Position numbers and translations under genes: made by a program. Positions 1 through 10,359 of a DNA stretch of 47,152 nt are shown here, in pieces. This DNA is from Hyphomicrobiales bacterium (GTDB taxonomy: Bacteria > Pseudomonadota > Alphaproteobacteria > Rhizobiales > Rhizobiaceae). Location: assembly GCA_012842935.1 (NCBI GenBank), contig DUSC01000293.1, positions 1 to 47,152 of the forward strand, written 5' to 3'. The notes under the pieces are model-generated. The model had not been told where the DNA came from, did not search any database, and was given only the letters and a program-made list of their open reading frames with translations. How positions within the stretch are numbered: position 1 is the first letter of the stretch; the number at the start of each line of letters is the position of its first letter.

Positions 1-1
1 C

Positions 2-121
2 AGAAAGGCCGCCGAGCGCACCGTCGACGGCCTCTGGAACGCCATCGGCCGCATCATCGACCTCTTCACCCCGGCAGAATGCCGAAACTACTTCGCTGCC
101 GCAGGTTACGATGCAACGTGA
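2..121 (+). mobile_element. 3' end of an IS630-family transposase (partial)
   Basis: The second forward frame is open from the window edge to a TGA at 119-121 and encodes 39 residues. They include [17 protein letters not shown] and NYFAAAGY, which match the conserved C-terminal end of IS630-family transposases (helix, then DLF-TP-EC-NYF). The gene enters from the left, so the DDE catalytic core is not visible. I could not define the terminal inverted repeat or the TA target duplication with confidence. The element lies just upstream of the amino-acid dehydrogenase. Whether the IS is intact beyond the window is unknown. Confidence 0.75.
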
Positions 122-204
122 TGGGATTCGGCTCTAGCCTCCCGCCACCCGAACTCCGTCGATCCGAACCGACGGCAGAGCGCGAATTCCCGGGGAGGAA
201 CTCC

Positions 205-1320
205 ATGCTGCACGCCATCGACACCCGCCAGCTGCGCCTGCCGGCGCCGGAGACCACGCTTTCGCTTTCCGACATCACCGCGCGGGCGGCGACGCTGGGC
301 GCCTATGACGGGCACGAGCGCGTCTGGCTCGGCCGCGACGAAGCGCGCGGGCTGACCGCGATCGTGGCGGTGCATTCGACGGCGCTGGGGCCGGCGCTCG
401 GCGGCACGCGCATCTGGCCGCACCCGAGCTTCGAGGCGGCGCTGACCGATGCGCTGCGGCTGTCGCGCGGCATGACCGACAAGGCGGCGGTGGCCGGATT
501 GCCGCTCGGCGGCGGCAAGGCGGTGATCATGGCCGATCCGCGCCGAGACAAGACGCCGGACCTGCTTGAAGCCTATGCCGAGATGCTGACGGCGCTGGCC
601 GGCCAGTACTACACCGCCGAAGACGTCGGCATGACGCTGGCCGACGCCGACTTCCTCGGCGAGCGGGCGCCCAACGTCGCCGGCACGACACGCGGCAGCT
701 CGGGCGACCCCTCGCCCTTCACCGCGCGCGGCGTCTTCCTCGGCCTGAAGGAGGCGATGCGCCGCCGGTGCGGCTCGCCGGAACTCGAAGGCGTGACCGT
801 CGCCGTCCAGGGTCTCGGCTCGGTCGGCTGGACGCTGGCCGACGCTCTCCACGGCGAAGGCGCGCGCCTCATCGTCGCCGACCTCGACCGCAGCCGCGCC
901 GAAAAGGCTGCGACCGTGTTTGGCGCCGCGGTGACGGAGCCCGACCGCATCCACGCGGCCGACGCCGACGTCTACGCTCCCTGCGCGCTGGGCGGCGTGC
1001 TCTCGGCCTCGACGATCCCGGAGATCCGCGCAACGATCGTCGCCGGTGCCGCCAACAACCAACTGGCTACTGCGGAGGACGCGGAGCACCTAGCCGCGCA
1101 CGGCATCCTGCACGCGCCCGACTTCGTCATCAACGCCGGCGGCCTGATCAACGTCGCGGCGGAAATCTTCTCCGGCGGCTACGACGGGGCGGCGGCGATG
1201 GAGAAGGTGGCGTGCATCCCGGCGACGCTCGCCGCGATCTTCGACCGGTCGGAAGCGGAAGGGCGCACGCCCGACGCCGTGGCGCGCGCGATCGCAGCGG
1301 AGCGGGTGGCGAGGGGTTGA
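205..1320 (+). CDS. Glu/Leu/Phe/Val-type amino-acid dehydrogenase
   Basis: This is a cytosolic NAD(P)-dependent oxidative deaminase that converts an amino acid to its 2-oxo acid plus ammonia. The 371-residue product has the two lysines of the leucine/phenylalanine dehydrogenase active site 12 residues apart (K93 in MTDKAAVAG, K105 in LPLGGGKAV). A Rossmann dinucleotide motif, GLGSVG, lies at about 203-208. The length fits leucine dehydrogenases (about 350-370). The ATG at 205 is chosen over an upstream in-frame ATG at 79 because a GGGGAGG ribosome-binding site precedes it by about 6 bases, and the extra N-terminal residues overlap the transposase end. Its stop is 3 bases from the end of convergent yceH. 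Substrate preference cannot be read from sequence. Confidence 0.9.
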   Translation: MLHAIDTRQLRLPAPETTLSLSDITARAATLGAYDGHERVWLGRDEARGLTAIVAVHSTALGPALGGTRIWPHPSFEAALTDALRLSRGMTDKAAVAGLPLGGGKAVIMADPRRDKTPDLLEAYAEMLTALAGQYYTAEDVGMTLADADFLGERAPNVAGTTRGSSGDPSPFTARGVFLGLKEAMRRRCGSPELEGVTVAVQGLGSVGWTLADALHGEGARLIVADLDRSRAEKAATVFGAAVTEPDRIHAADADVYAPCALGGVLSASTIPEIRATIVAGAANNQLATAEDAEHLAAHGILHAPDFVINAGGLINVAAEIFSGGYDGAAAMEKVACIPATLAAIFDRSEAEGRTPDAVARAIAAERVARG

Positions 1321-1323
1321 GGT

Positions 1324-1956
1324 CTAGTCTCCGAGCCGCGCCAGCAGTTCGGCCATCTTCGCCTCGAGAACGCGCACGCGTTCCTCCAGCGCCGCCAGCG
1401 CGTCGGGCGAGGGCGCATGGGCGCGGACATGGACCGGCGCCGCGGCGCTGGCCTCGACGTCGCCGCAGAGCAGGTGGGCGTAGCGGTCCTCGCGCTGGCC
1501 CGGCGCCCGGCCGATCTCCTTGACCAGCGGCGGCCGCTTGCCGATCAGCATGTCGAGCTCCGTGCGAACCGCATCCTCCGAGGAGAAATTCGTCATGCGA
1601 TCGGTACGCGTCAGCAGCTCGTTCAGCGTCTGCGGCCCGCGCAGCATGAGCACCGCGACCAGCGCGCTCTGCGGCGTCGTCAGGCTGAACCTGCGCGAGG
1701 CGGTCTGCTCATAGCGGTCGACGCGCGAGGCCATGACGCGCCGCGCCAGGCCCTTCTCCTCCAGCGACTTCAGCGTGCGGTGGATGTCGGCCGGCTCCAG
1801 CACCATGACCGGCTCGCGCGAGGTCTTCTGGTTGGTCGCCGACTGCAGCGCATTCAACGTCAGCGGATAGACGTCGGGCGTCAGCAGCTGCTTTTCCATG
1901 AGGCAGCCGAGCACGCGGGCTTCGAGGGCGTTGAGGAGGGGGAGGCTGTCTGTCAT
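1324..1956 (-). CDS. yceH: YceH/DUF480 family protein
   Basis: The protein of about 210 residues contains the DUF480 signature: an N-terminal LEARVLGCLMEKQLLTPDVYP, then SATNQKTSREPV and the RVDRYEQTASRRF and LMLRGPQTLNELLTRT blocks. The family folds as tandem winged helices, but its cellular role is not established. A predicted coiled coil (LAALEERVRVLEAKMAELL) closes the protein. The ATG at 1956 is preferred; a GTG two codons upstream (1962) is possible. The gene follows sdhB by about 40 bases on the same strand, so it probably rides on the sdh transcript. It converges on the dehydrogenase with a 3-base gap. Confidence 0.88.
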   Translation of the reverse strand: MTDSLPLLNALEARVLGCLMEKQLLTPDVYPLTLNALQSATNQKTSREPVMVLEPADIHRTLKSLEEKGLARRVMASRVDRYEQTASRRFSLTTPQSALVAVLMLRGPQTLNELLTRTDRMTNFSSEDAVRTELDMLIGKRPPLVKEIGRAPGQREDRYAHLLCGDVEASAAAPVHVRAHAPSPDALAALEERVRVLEAKMAELLARLGD

Positions 1957-1996
1957 GGTCACAGGCCCGGCGTGTCCGCGATGAGCGCCCTCCCCG

Positions 1997-2776
1997 TTAG
2001 ACCCTCCGCTCCACCATCATCTTCTTGATCTCGGCGATCGCCTTGGCGGGGTTCAAGCCCTTCGGGCAGGTCTGCGCACAGTTCATGATGGTGTGGCAGC
2101 GGTAGAGGCGGAAAGGATCTTCGAGATTGTCGAGCCGCTCGCCGGTCGCCTCGTCCCGGGAGTCGATCAGCCAGCGATAGGCCTGCAAGAGCGTCGCCGG
2201 GCCGAGATAGCGATCGCCGTTCCACCAGTAGCTCGGGCACGACGTCGTGCAGCAGGCGCACAGGATGCACTCGTAGAGCCCGTCGAGCTTGGCGCGGTCC
2301 TCATGGCTCTGCAACCATTCCTTGGCCGGCTCGGGCGACACCGTCTTCAGCCACGGCTCGATCGAGCGGTGCTGGGCGTAGAAGGTGGTGAGGTCGGGCA
2401 CGAGGTCCTTGACCACCGGCATATGCGGCAGCGGGTAGACCTTTACGACGCCGTCGATGTCGTCCATGCCCTTGGTGCAGGCGAGCGTGTTGCCGCCGTC
2501 AATGTTCATGGCGCAGGAGCCGCAGATGCCCTCGCGGCAGGAACGGCGCAGCGTCAGCGTCGGGTCGACCTTGTTCTTGATCCACAGGAGCGCGTCGAGG
2601 ACCATCGGCCCGCAATCGTCGAGGTCGACGAAATAGGTGTCGATGCGCGGGTTCTCGCCGTCGTCGGGCGACCAGCGGTAGATCCGGTATTCGCGCAGGT
2701 TGGTCGCGCCTTCCGGCTTCGGCCAGGTCTTGCCCTGGCGGATCTGCGAGTTCTTGGGGAGGGTGAGTTCGACCAT
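1997..2776 (-). CDS. sdhB: Succinate dehydrogenase iron-sulfur subunit
   Basis: SdhB carries electrons from the FAD of SdhA to quinone in complex II on the inner face of the cytoplasmic membrane. The 259-residue product has the [2Fe-2S] cysteines C80, C85, C88 and C100 ([17 protein letters not shown]). A ferredoxin-like pair of motifs holds the [4Fe-4S] and [3Fe-4S] clusters: [12 protein letters not shown] near 170-181, and [14 protein letters not shown] near 227-240. The length is typical of the family. It is the last structural gene of sdhCDAB, 14 bases after sdhA. Confidence 0.98.
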   Translation of the reverse strand: MVELTLPKNSQIRQGKTWPKPEGATNLREYRIYRWSPDDGENPRIDTYFVDLDDCGPMVLDALLWIKNKVDPTLTLRRSCREGICGSCAMNIDGGNTLACTKGMDDIDGVVKVYPLPHMPVVKDLVPDLTTFYAQHRSIEPWLKTVSPEPAKEWLQSHEDRAKLDGLYECILCACCTTSCPSYWWNGDRYLGPATLLQAYRWLIDSRDEATGERLDNLEDPFRLYRCHTIMNCAQTCPKGLNPAKAIAEIKKMMVERRV

Positions 2777-2790
2777 CTGTTACGTTCGCC

Positions 2791-4623
2791 TCAGTAAACC
2801 CGCGCCTTGGGCGCGATCTTGGCCGGATCGATGCCGCCCTGCTCGACCGGCAGCAGGGTCTCGGTGTGCACCGGCCGGTAGGACAGCGTGACGTTGCCGG
2901 CGGCGTCGAGCCGGGCCAGCGTGTGCTTGCGCCAGTTGGCGTCGTCGCGCGCGGAGAAATCCTCACGGGCGTGCGCCCCGCGGCTTTCCTTGCGCGCCTC
3001 GGCGCCATAGACCGTGGTGATGGCGCAGGCCATCAGGTTCTCCAGTTCCAGCGTCTCGACGAGGTCGGAGTTCCAGATCATCGAGCGGTCGGTGACCTTG
3101 AGGTCGGATAGCTCCTTCCACAGCGCCGACATGCGCCGGCAGCCGCTTTCCAGCGATTCCTGCGTGCGGAACACCGCCGCGTCCTCCTGCATGGTCCGCT
3201 GCATCCTTTCACGCAACGCCGCCGTCGGCGTGCCGCCGTCGGCGTGTCGGAGTCGGTCGAAGCGGTCCATGATCTTCTCGACCGAGGCCGCGTCGGGCGC
3301 CGGCACCGGCGCGTTGCGGTCCACGACCTGGCCGGCGCGGATCGCGGCGGCGCGGCCGAAGACGACGAGGTCGATCAGCGAGTTCGAGCCGAGCCGGTTG
3401 GCGCCGTGCACGGAGGCGCAGGCCGCCTCGCCCACGGCCATCAGGCCCGGCGTGACCCGGTCCGGCTCGTCCTCGGTCGGATTCAGCACTTCGCCCCAGT
3501 AGTTCGTCGGGATGCCACCCATGTTGTAGTGCACGGTGGGCAGCACCGGAATCGGTTCGCGGGTGACATCGACACCGGCAAAGATCTTCGCCGATTCGGA
3601 GATGCCGGGCAGCCGCTCGGCGAGCACCGCCGGGTCGAGGTGGTCGAGGTGAAGGTAGATGTGATCCTTCTTCTTGCCGACACCGCGACCCTCGCGGATT
3701 TCCATCGTCATGCACCGCGAGACGACGTCCCGGCTGGCGAGGTCTTTCGCCGACGGCGCATACCGCTCCATGAAGCGCTCGCCCTCGGAATTGACGAGAT
3801 AGCCACCCTCGCCGCGCGCGCCCTCGGTGATCAGGCAGCCGGCGCCATAGATGCCGGTAGGGTGGAACTGCACGAATTCCATGTCCTGGAGCGGCAGGCC
3901 GGCGCGGGCGATCATGCCGTTGCCATCGCCGGTGCAGGTGTGCGCCGAGGTCGCCGAGAAATAGGCGCGGCCATAGCCGCCGGTGGCGAGCACGACCATC
4001 TTGGCCGAGAAGCGGTGGATGGTGCCATCATCCAGATTCCAGGCGACCACGCCGGTGCAGGCACCGTCCGGCGACATGATCAGGTCGAGCGCGAAGTACT
4101 CGATGAAGAACTGCGCATTGTTCCTCAGCGACTGTCCGTAGAGCGTGTGGAGCATCGCGTGGCCGGTACGGTCGGCCGCCGCGCAGGTACGCTGCACCGG
4201 CGGGCCGTCGCCGAAATTCATCATCATGCCGCCGAACGGCCGCTGGTAGATCCGTCCGTCCTCGGTGCGGCTGAACGGCACGCCGTAATGCTCGAGTTCG
4301 TAGACCGCGGCGGGGGCTTCCCGCGCCAGGTATTCCATGGCGTCGACGTCGCCCAGCCAGTCCGACCCCTTGACGGTGTCGAAGAGGTGCCACTGCCAGT
4401 TGTCGGGCCCCATATTGCCGAGCGAGGCAGCGATGCCGCCCTGCGCCGCGACCGTGTGGGATCGGGTCGGGAAGACCTTGGTGATGCAGGCCGTCCTCAG
4501 CCCCTGCTCGGCCAAACCGAGCGTGGCGCGCAGGCCGGCGCCGCCGGCGCCGACGACGACGACGTCGAACTTGTGGTCGACATAGGTGTAGGCCCGCGAG
4601 GCCTTGTTCTGTGTATGAGCCAC
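2791..4623 (-). CDS. sdhA: Succinate dehydrogenase flavoprotein subunit
   Basis: SdhA oxidises succinate to fumarate in the TCA cycle and passes electrons to SdhB. The 610-residue product has the FAD-binding [11 protein letters not shown] near 21-31 and the [10 protein letters not shown] segment, whose histidine (about residue 56) carries the covalent FAD. It also has the substrate-site stretches [10 protein letters not shown] and [13 protein letters not shown]. The C terminus ([15 protein letters not shown], ending in KARVY) is full length. It lies 3 bases after sdhD and 14 before sdhB, so the operon is tightly packed. Confidence 0.98.
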   Translation of the reverse strand: MAHTQNKASRAYTYVDHKFDVVVVGAGGAGLRATLGLAEQGLRTACITKVFPTRSHTVAAQGGIAASLGNMGPDNWQWHLFDTVKGSDWLGDVDAMEYLAREAPAAVYELEHYGVPFSRTEDGRIYQRPFGGMMMNFGDGPPVQRTCAAADRTGHAMLHTLYGQSLRNNAQFFIEYFALDLIMSPDGACTGVVAWNLDDGTIHRFSAKMVVLATGGYGRAYFSATSAHTCTGDGNGMIARAGLPLQDMEFVQFHPTGIYGAGCLITEGARGEGGYLVNSEGERFMERYAPSAKDLASRDVVSRCMTMEIREGRGVGKKKDHIYLHLDHLDPAVLAERLPGISESAKIFAGVDVTREPIPVLPTVHYNMGGIPTNYWGEVLNPTEDEPDRVTPGLMAVGEAACASVHGANRLGSNSLIDLVVFGRAAAIRAGQVVDRNAPVPAPDAASVEKIMDRFDRLRHADGGTPTAALRERMQRTMQEDAAVFRTQESLESGCRRMSALWKELSDLKVTDRSMIWNSDLVETLELENLMACAITTVYGAEARKESRGAHAREDFSARDDANWRKHTLARLDAAGNVTLSYRPVHTETLLPVEQGGIDPAKIAPKARVY

Positions 4624-4626
4624 GGT

Positions 4627-5010
4627 TCAGTTCCCGAGCGCCAGTTTGAGCAGGGCGAACGCCGCGACGGCGCCGATCGCGAAGGCGAAGAAGGTATTGA
4701 GCATCAGAAGGGCCAGTTTCGCGCCTTCGCCATGGACGTAGTCCTCGATGACGATCTGCATGCCGAGGCGCATGTGGTAGAGCATCGAGAAGATCGCCAG
4801 CGCCAGCATCAGGGCGACGAACGGATTGGCCAGCGCCGCCCGCGTCTCCGCATATCCGGCGCCATTGAGCGAGATCAGCAGGCCGACGAGGAAAAGCACG
4901 AGCGGGACGTTGGCGACCGCCGTGAGGCGCTGGCGCCAGAAGTGCATGGTGCCTTCGCGCGCCGAACCGAGGCCGCGCACCTTGCCGAGGGGGGTTCGCA
5001 TATCGGCCAT
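4627..5010 (-). CDS. sdhD: Succinate dehydrogenase membrane anchor subunit
   Basis: This 127-residue protein has three hydrophobic segments (about 34-50, 62-80 and 98-122). The motif YHMRLGMQIVIEDYVHGEG is typical of the alphaproteobacterial SdhD anchor, where the histidine and aspartate region contributes to haem b and quinone binding. The N-terminal RTPLGKVRGLGSAREGTMHFW is also a family hallmark. Start ATG at 5010; an internal ATG three codons on is a weaker alternative. The gap to the sdhC stop is 1 base. Confidence 0.95.
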   Translation of the reverse strand: MADMRTPLGKVRGLGSAREGTMHFWRQRLTAVANVPLVLFLVGLLISLNGAGYAETRAALANPFVALMLALAIFSMLYHMRLGMQIVIEDYVHGEGAKLALLMLNTFFAFAIGAVAAFALLKLALGN

Positions 5011-5011
5011 A

Positions 5012-5419
5012 TCAGAATCCTCCGCGCGCCGCGTAGCCGGCGATCCAGATCAGCAGGGTCAGGGAGAGAGAGCCGGCCAGTGTTGCCCAGGCGAGCTTCG
5101 AGGCGGTGTGCTTCTCCAGCGCCGCGCCCGTGTCCCAGATGAAGTGGCGGATTCCGCCGAGCATGTGATGCGTCAACGCCCAGCTGTAGCCGAGCAGGAC
5201 GATCCGACCGATCCACGAGCCGAAAACCCAGGCGACAAAATCGAAGTAGGCTTCGGAAGTCGCCGCAGCAACCAGCCACCAGACGAGCAGCAGCGTGCCG
5301 AAATAGAGCGCCCCGCCGGTGATGCGGTGCAAAATCGACATCGTCATCGTGATCGGCGGACGGTAGATCGTCAGGTGCGGCGACAGCGGTCGCTGGCGGG
5401 TGGCTGGTGATCGGCTCAT
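5012..5419 (-). CDS. sdhC: Succinate dehydrogenase cytochrome b556 subunit
   Basis: SdhC is the larger haem b and quinone anchor of complex II. The 135-residue protein begins with RPLSPHLTIYR, then SILHRITGGALYFG (first membrane helix). The second helix ends in THHMLGGIRHFIWD, which contains the expected axial haem histidine. The third helix follows near the C terminus. It is the first gene of sdhCDAB. A possible promoter lies about 80-105 bases upstream. Confidence 0.96.
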   Translation of the reverse strand: MSRSPATRQRPLSPHLTIYRPPITMTMSILHRITGGALYFGTLLLVWWLVAAATSEAYFDFVAWVFGSWIGRIVLLGYSWALTHHMLGGIRHFIWDTGAALEKHTASKLAWATLAGSLSLTLLIWIAGYAARGGF

Positions 5420-5495
5420 GGCTCCCCCAGGTCGAGGCCCCGGACGACCCCGAAAACGGCATGGACGCGCCCGGATGCGACTTCGGACTGCCGCT

Positions 5496-5524
5496 TTCTA
5501 ATGCGCTTTCCGCACCGCGTCAAA
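5496..5524 (-). promoter_or_regulatory. Candidate sdhCDAB promoter
   Basis: Reading the minus strand, a TTTGAC box (5524-5519) is followed after 17 bases by TTAGAA (5501-5496). This is an acceptable sigma-70-type match about 80 bases upstream of the sdhC start. It is the best pair seen in the 210-base gap, but it is a visual match only. Confidence 0.33.
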
Positions 5525-5629
5525 GGCGGAAAAAGCCTTTGCTGCCATCAATTTAGTTTCAATCGAATCGATCGCTGCGGCAGCATCGCCCCTGAACCGA
5601 TTTATGAGCGTGGCAGCGACCTGTTCGTA

Positions 5630-5998
5630 TCAGCGCGTGCAGGTCCAGGGCTCGCGGCGGCCGCGCATGTAGAGCGCCTCGCGGCCTTCGATCACGATTG
5701 CCGATACCCCCTCGCCGAACCGGGTCTGCTGGCCGGGCGGCGAGGCGGGCAGTTCGAGGACGGAGCCGTCGGCTTCGGTGACGCGAATCCCGGCGCCCGT
5801 GAGATCCACCTGGATGCGGCCGTCCTCCGCACAGTCGTAGACGCCGGCAACCGACGGCGCCGCCGCGACATTGGTCACCGCGGGAGCAGGCGCCCGTTTC
5901 GGCTCATCCACGCAGCCGCAGACGAGCGTGAGAACGGCCATGGCGACCGGGCGTAAAACGCGGCGGGTCGCCGGCGCGCATTCTTGAGCGGCGGCCAT
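5630..5998 (-). CDS. Small lipoprotein with MliC-like lysozyme-inhibitor domain
   Basis: The 122-residue product has a hydrophobic N-terminal stretch ending in LTLVCGC, a plausible lipobox, so it is probably an envelope lipoprotein. The mature part reads GVYDCAEDGRIQVDL, then EADGSVLELP and GREALYMRGRREPWTC. This resembles the MliC/YceK-type C-type lysozyme inhibitor fold: two cysteines bracketing a short beta barrel, with an L-P segment in the middle. The start could be the ATG at 5998 or one at about residue 20 (MAVLTLV). The assignment rests on pattern only; it could be an unrelated small lipoprotein. Confidence 0.6.
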   Translation of the reverse strand: MAAAQECAPATRRVLRPVAMAVLTLVCGCVDEPKRAPAPAVTNVAAAPSVAGVYDCAEDGRIQVDLTGAGIRVTEADGSVLELPASPPGQQTRFGEGVSAIVIEGREALYMRGRREPWTCTR

Positions 5999-6048
5999 GG
6001 CTAGCGGGCGGCCGTACGCGAACCGGCGGGGCGAGGCGTTGTCATGCG

Positions 6049-6510
6049 TCAGCGTCCGTCGAACCGCAGGATGAAGCTGGAGAAGTCCGCCGGCACGGCG
6101 ATCTGCTCGTACAGCTTGCGTCCATCTTCGGGCTGGCGCGGCGCGTTGAGTATCAGCTTCGTCCAGCCGCGTTCCTCGGCCTGATCCGCCAGCACGTCGA
6201 TCAGGGCCTTGGCGATGCCCTTCGCCCGGTGGTCGTGGTGAACGTAGATATGATCGCAGGCGCCGCAGCGCATGCCCGACACCGGCTCCGGCAGGTCGGT
6301 GAAGATGGCAAAGCCGACGAGCTTGCCGTCGATTCGCGCGCCGAGGATTTCTGCCGAGCGATCCTGCAGCAGCGTCTCCGCATAGTAGAGGTCGGGCCGC
6401 CGCGGCGCGCCACGCTTCAGCGCCTGGGCATATGCCGCGAGCAGGGGAGCAAGTTCGAGCGCGTCCTTCAGACGGAGCAATCCGATGTCGATGGTGTGGT
6501 TCTCGGCCAT
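6049..6510 (-). CDS. GNAT-family N-acetyltransferase
   Basis: The product of about 153 residues has the GNAT core. A beta strand GKLVGFAIFTDLP leads to DHIYVHHDHRAKGIAKALIDVL, where RAKGIA is the acetyl-CoA pyrophosphate loop. A C-terminal WTKLILNAPRQPEDGRKLYE follows. The substrate cannot be told. The ATG at 6510 is preferred over the GTG two codons upstream because a GGAG ribosome-binding site sits 5 bases before it. The 123-base gap to the divergent exported protein holds AT-rich sequence that could carry both promoters. Confidence 0.85.
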   Translation of the reverse strand: MAENHTIDIGLLRLKDALELAPLLAAYAQALKRGAPRRPDLYYAETLLQDRSAEILGARIDGKLVGFAIFTDLPEPVSGMRCGACDHIYVHHDHRAKGIAKALIDVLADQAEERGWTKLILNAPRQPEDGRKLYEQIAVPADFSSFILRFDGR

Positions 6511-6632
6511 GAGCACTCCATGGGAAAATTAACCATGTCTGTCAATTGGCGCCGCCCGCCCCCGTGACAAAGGTTAACAAGAGGTTAATTTCGCGGCATG
6601 GACGGGACGTTCGCGAGAGAAGGAGGACGCTC

Positions 6633-6986
6633 ATGCTCACCACCCGGGGATTTTGCACCGCCGCGCTGGCATGCGCCGCCGTCGTGACGCTCGGTTCGCA
6701 GGCGGGCGCCGACAGCCGTGTCCGCGACCGGGTCTATGCCGATTCGTTCGGCAACCTGGTGATCTACAGCGCGGCCGGCTACAAGCGCATCGTCGTCGGC
6801 GAAGGCCATCTCGCCAAGGAACTCGGCGCCTATACGGGCGGCAGCGACGAGCCGGCGGTCGTCGAATACGAGCCGGGCCGCGTCGTCGTGCGCGAATGCC
6901 CCGCCGTCCTGCTGAAAGGTCGAAGCTACATGTACGGCCTGCCCGACCGCGTGGTGCCGCAGCCGGCGCTCGATTACTGCGACTGA
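6633..6986 (+). CDS. Small exported protein of unknown function
   Basis: The 117-residue protein has a classic signal peptide (LTTRGFCTAALACAAVVTL, cleavage likely after AGA at about residue 26). The mature region has about 90 residues (DRVYADSFGNLVIYSAAGYK, then VVEYEPGRVVVRECPAVLL) and two cysteines that could form a disulfide. I do not recognise the family; similar short periplasmic proteins are common in rhizobia. The ATG at 6633 is chosen because AAGGAGG lies 7 bases upstream and the signal peptide begins there; the longer in-frame start at 6546 is unlikely. Confidence 0.78.
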   Translation: MLTTRGFCTAALACAAVVTLGSQAGADSRVRDRVYADSFGNLVIYSAAGYKRIVVGEGHLAKELGAYTGGSDEPAVVEYEPGRVVVRECPAVLLKGRSYMYGLPDRVVPQPALDYCD

Positions 6987-6989
6987 CCG

Positions 6990-8228
<1,239 letters not shown>

Positions 8229-8344
8229 CGTATTGGAACACAGCCGGGCGAAGATCGGGTTAATTTGGCAGCCGTCCCGACCGTCGGGCGAAATACCTCG
8301 CTGCGCGGGGCGGACGAGTCGAATGTGAAAGACGGGAGACGACA

Positions 8345-8656
8345 ATGGTCGATACAGTGACGCTGACCGAACACGAGGCAATCAGGGACTGGGCGGCGGC
8401 GCGGGCCGGTTTCCCAGCCATCGTGGACGTCTCGCCGGCGGCCGGCGTGCAGCCCATGCTCCGCCTGGTTTTCGACCAGGCCGCCTATCTGGACAACGAT
8501 CGCGCCGAGCGGCCAATGAACGCAGGCGGCTTCGAACTTGTCGAGTGGGACGAGTGGTTCAGGCTGTTCGACGAGCAGAAACTCGCGCTCGTGGTCGCCC
8601 GCGACCAGCCGGGACGGCGCGAGCAGTTCCACGAAATCATCCGCCGCGCCGACTGA
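8345..8656 (+). CDS. Conserved-looking protein of unknown function
   Basis: A 103-residue soluble, acidic protein with no signal peptide or membrane segment. It is rich in aromatic and acidic residues (FELVEWDEWFRLFDEQKLAL), and it starts at an ATG with CGGGAG about 8 bases upstream. Strong GC bias at third codon positions supports real coding. I do not recognise the family. It is divergent from the diguanylate cyclase and converges on leuC, ending 57 bases from the leuC stop. Confidence 0.7.
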   Translation: MVDTVTLTEHEAIRDWAAARAGFPAIVDVSPAAGVQPMLRLVFDQAAYLDNDRAERPMNAGGFELVEWDEWFRLFDEQKLALVVARDQPGRREQFHEIIRRAD

Positions 8657-8713
8657 ACCGTCCGGCGGAGAGAGCCCGGGCCGGTATCGGGCCCGGGAAC
8701 GACCGACGTCCGC

Positions 8714-10123
8714 TCAGTGCCAGTCGCGGATGTCGACGAAGTGGCCGGCGATCGCGGCCGCCGCGGCCATCGCCGGCGACACGAGGTGGGTGCGGCCCTT
8801 GAAGCCCTGGCGACCCTCGAAATTCCGGTTCGACGTCGAGGCGCAGCGCTCGAGCGGCTTCAGCCGGTCGTCGTTCATCGCCAGGCACATCGAGCAACCC
8901 GGTTCACGCCAGTCGAAGCCCGCGGCGATGAAGATCTTGTCCAGGCCTTCCGCCTCGGCCTGTTCCTTCACCAGGCCGGAGCCGGGAACGATCATGGCGT
9001 TGACGGTCGGGGCGACGTGCTTGCCCTCCACCACCCTGGCGGCAGCGCGCAGGTCCTCGATGCGGCCGTTGGTGCATGAGCCGATGAAGACGCGATCGAT
9101 GGTGATGTCGGTGATCTTCGTGCCCGGCGTCAGGCCCATGTATTCGAGCGCGCGCTTCTTGGAGTTGCGCTTGTTCTCGTCCTCGATGAGCTCCGGGTCC
9201 GGCACGACCCCGGTGACCGAGACGACGTCCTCGGGCGACGAGCCCCAGGTGACGATCGGCGGCAGCTTGGCAGCGTCGAGCACGACGACCTTGTCGAAAT
9301 GCGCGCCCTCGTCGGTGTGGAGCGTCTTCCAGTACTCCATCGCCATGTCCCAAGCCTTGCCGGTGGGAGCCTTCGGCCGACCCTTGATATAGGCGAACGT
9401 GGTCTCGTCGGGCGCGATCAGGCCGGCGCGGGCGCCGCCCTCGATCGACATGTTGCAGATGGTCATCCGACCTTCCATCGACAGCGAGCGGATCGCCTCG
9501 CCGGCATATTCGATGACGTAGCCGGTGCCGCCGGCGGTGCCGATCTCGCCGATGATGGCAAGGATGATGTCCTTGGCGGTGACGCCCTCGGGCAGCGCGC
9601 CGTCGACACGCACCAGCATGTTCTTCGCCTTGCGCTGGATCAGCGTCTGCGTGGCGAGCACATGCTCGACTTCCGACGTGCCAATGCCGTGGGCCAGCGC
9701 GCCGAAGGCTCCGTGCGTCGATGTGTGGCTGTCGCCGCAGACGATCGTCATCCCGGGCAGGGTGAAGCCCTGTTCCGGCCCGATGATGTGGACGATGCCC
9801 TGGCGGCGGTCGTTCTCTGAATAATATTCGACGCCGAAGTCGGCGGCGTTCCTGGCCAGTGCCTCGACCTGGATGCGGCTTTCCTCATTCTTGATGCCGA
9901 TCTTGCGGTCGGGCGACGTCGGCACGTTGTGGTCGACGACGGCCAGCGTCTTCTCGGGATGGCGAACCCGGCGGCCGGCCATGCGCAGCCCTTCGAAGGC
10001 CTGCGGGCTGGTGACCTCGTGGACGAGGTGACGATCGATGTAGAGAAGGCAGGTGCCGTCCGGCTGACGGTCGACAACATGGTCGTCGAAGATCTTGTCG
10101 TAGAGGGTGCGCGGTGCGCTCAT
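8714..10123 (-). CDS. leuC: 3-isopropylmalate dehydratase large subunit
   Basis: LeuC isomerises 2-isopropylmalate to 3-isopropylmalate in leucine biosynthesis, together with LeuD, which is not in this window. The 469-residue protein has the aconitase-family signatures. These are VDHNVPTS near the start, [20 protein letters not shown], and the three [4Fe-4S] cysteines in IGSCTNGR and [18 protein letters not shown] lies near the C terminus. The length is normal. Start ATG at 10123; the ribosome-binding site is weak. Confidence 0.97.
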   Translation of the reverse strand: MSAPRTLYDKIFDDHVVDRQPDGTCLLYIDRHLVHEVTSPQAFEGLRMAGRRVRHPEKTLAVVDHNVPTSPDRKIGIKNEESRIQVEALARNAADFGVEYYSENDRRQGIVHIIGPEQGFTLPGMTIVCGDSHTSTHGAFGALAHGIGTSEVEHVLATQTLIQRKAKNMLVRVDGALPEGVTAKDIILAIIGEIGTAGGTGYVIEYAGEAIRSLSMEGRMTICNMSIEGGARAGLIAPDETTFAYIKGRPKAPTGKAWDMAMEYWKTLHTDEGAHFDKVVVLDAAKLPPIVTWGSSPEDVVSVTGVVPDPELIEDENKRNSKKRALEYMGLTPGTKITDITIDRVFIGSCTNGRIEDLRAAARVVEGKHVAPTVNAMIVPGSGLVKEQAEAEGLDKIFIAAGFDWREPGCSMCLAMNDDRLKPLERCASTSNRNFEGRQGFKGRTHLVSPAMAAAAAIAGHFVDIRDWH

Positions 10124-10191
10124 GGTGTCAATTCCGTCGATCGATCAGGAAGGAATGGGGTCGTCCGGCGCGGCGCCGGCGGCCTGTCGCA

Positions 10192-10320
10192 TCAGGCGAG
10201 GCGGCTGGTCAGGGCGCCAGATATCCGCGCAAAGAAACGTGCCGGCAGGCGCTTGCGATCCTGCAGCACGAAACCCTTGTATGCGTGGTCGCCGAAAAGC
10301 TCTTCCATTGCGCCGCTCAT
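10192..10320 (-). CDS. Possible small protein of 42 residues
   Basis: In the gap upstream of leuC, a short minus-strand frame starts with ATG at 10320 (or 10308) and ends in TGA at 10192-10194. It encodes MEELFGDHAYKGFVLQDRKR, then a basic, amphipathic tail. Third positions are about 73 percent G or C, as in the neighbours, and the composition looks protein-like. No strong ribosome-binding site is visible and I recognise no family. It could be a chance ORF or the tail of a decayed gene. Confidence 0.33.
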   Translation of the reverse strand: MSGAMEELFGDHAYKGFVLQDRKRLPARFFARISGALTSRLA

Positions 10321-10359
10321 ACCAGCGTTTCGCCGGGTCGGCAATTGCGTACCTGTCAG

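Noticed and set aside
106-1089. Long minus-strand ORF opposite the amino-acid dehydrogenase
   Set aside because: Arg/Ala-rich, no recognisable motif, and fully antisense to a strongly supported gene; a shadow of GC-rich codon bias.
3244-5142. Plus-strand frame of 632 codons across sdhA and sdhD
   Set aside because: Antisense to well-supported sdh genes and of low-complexity composition.
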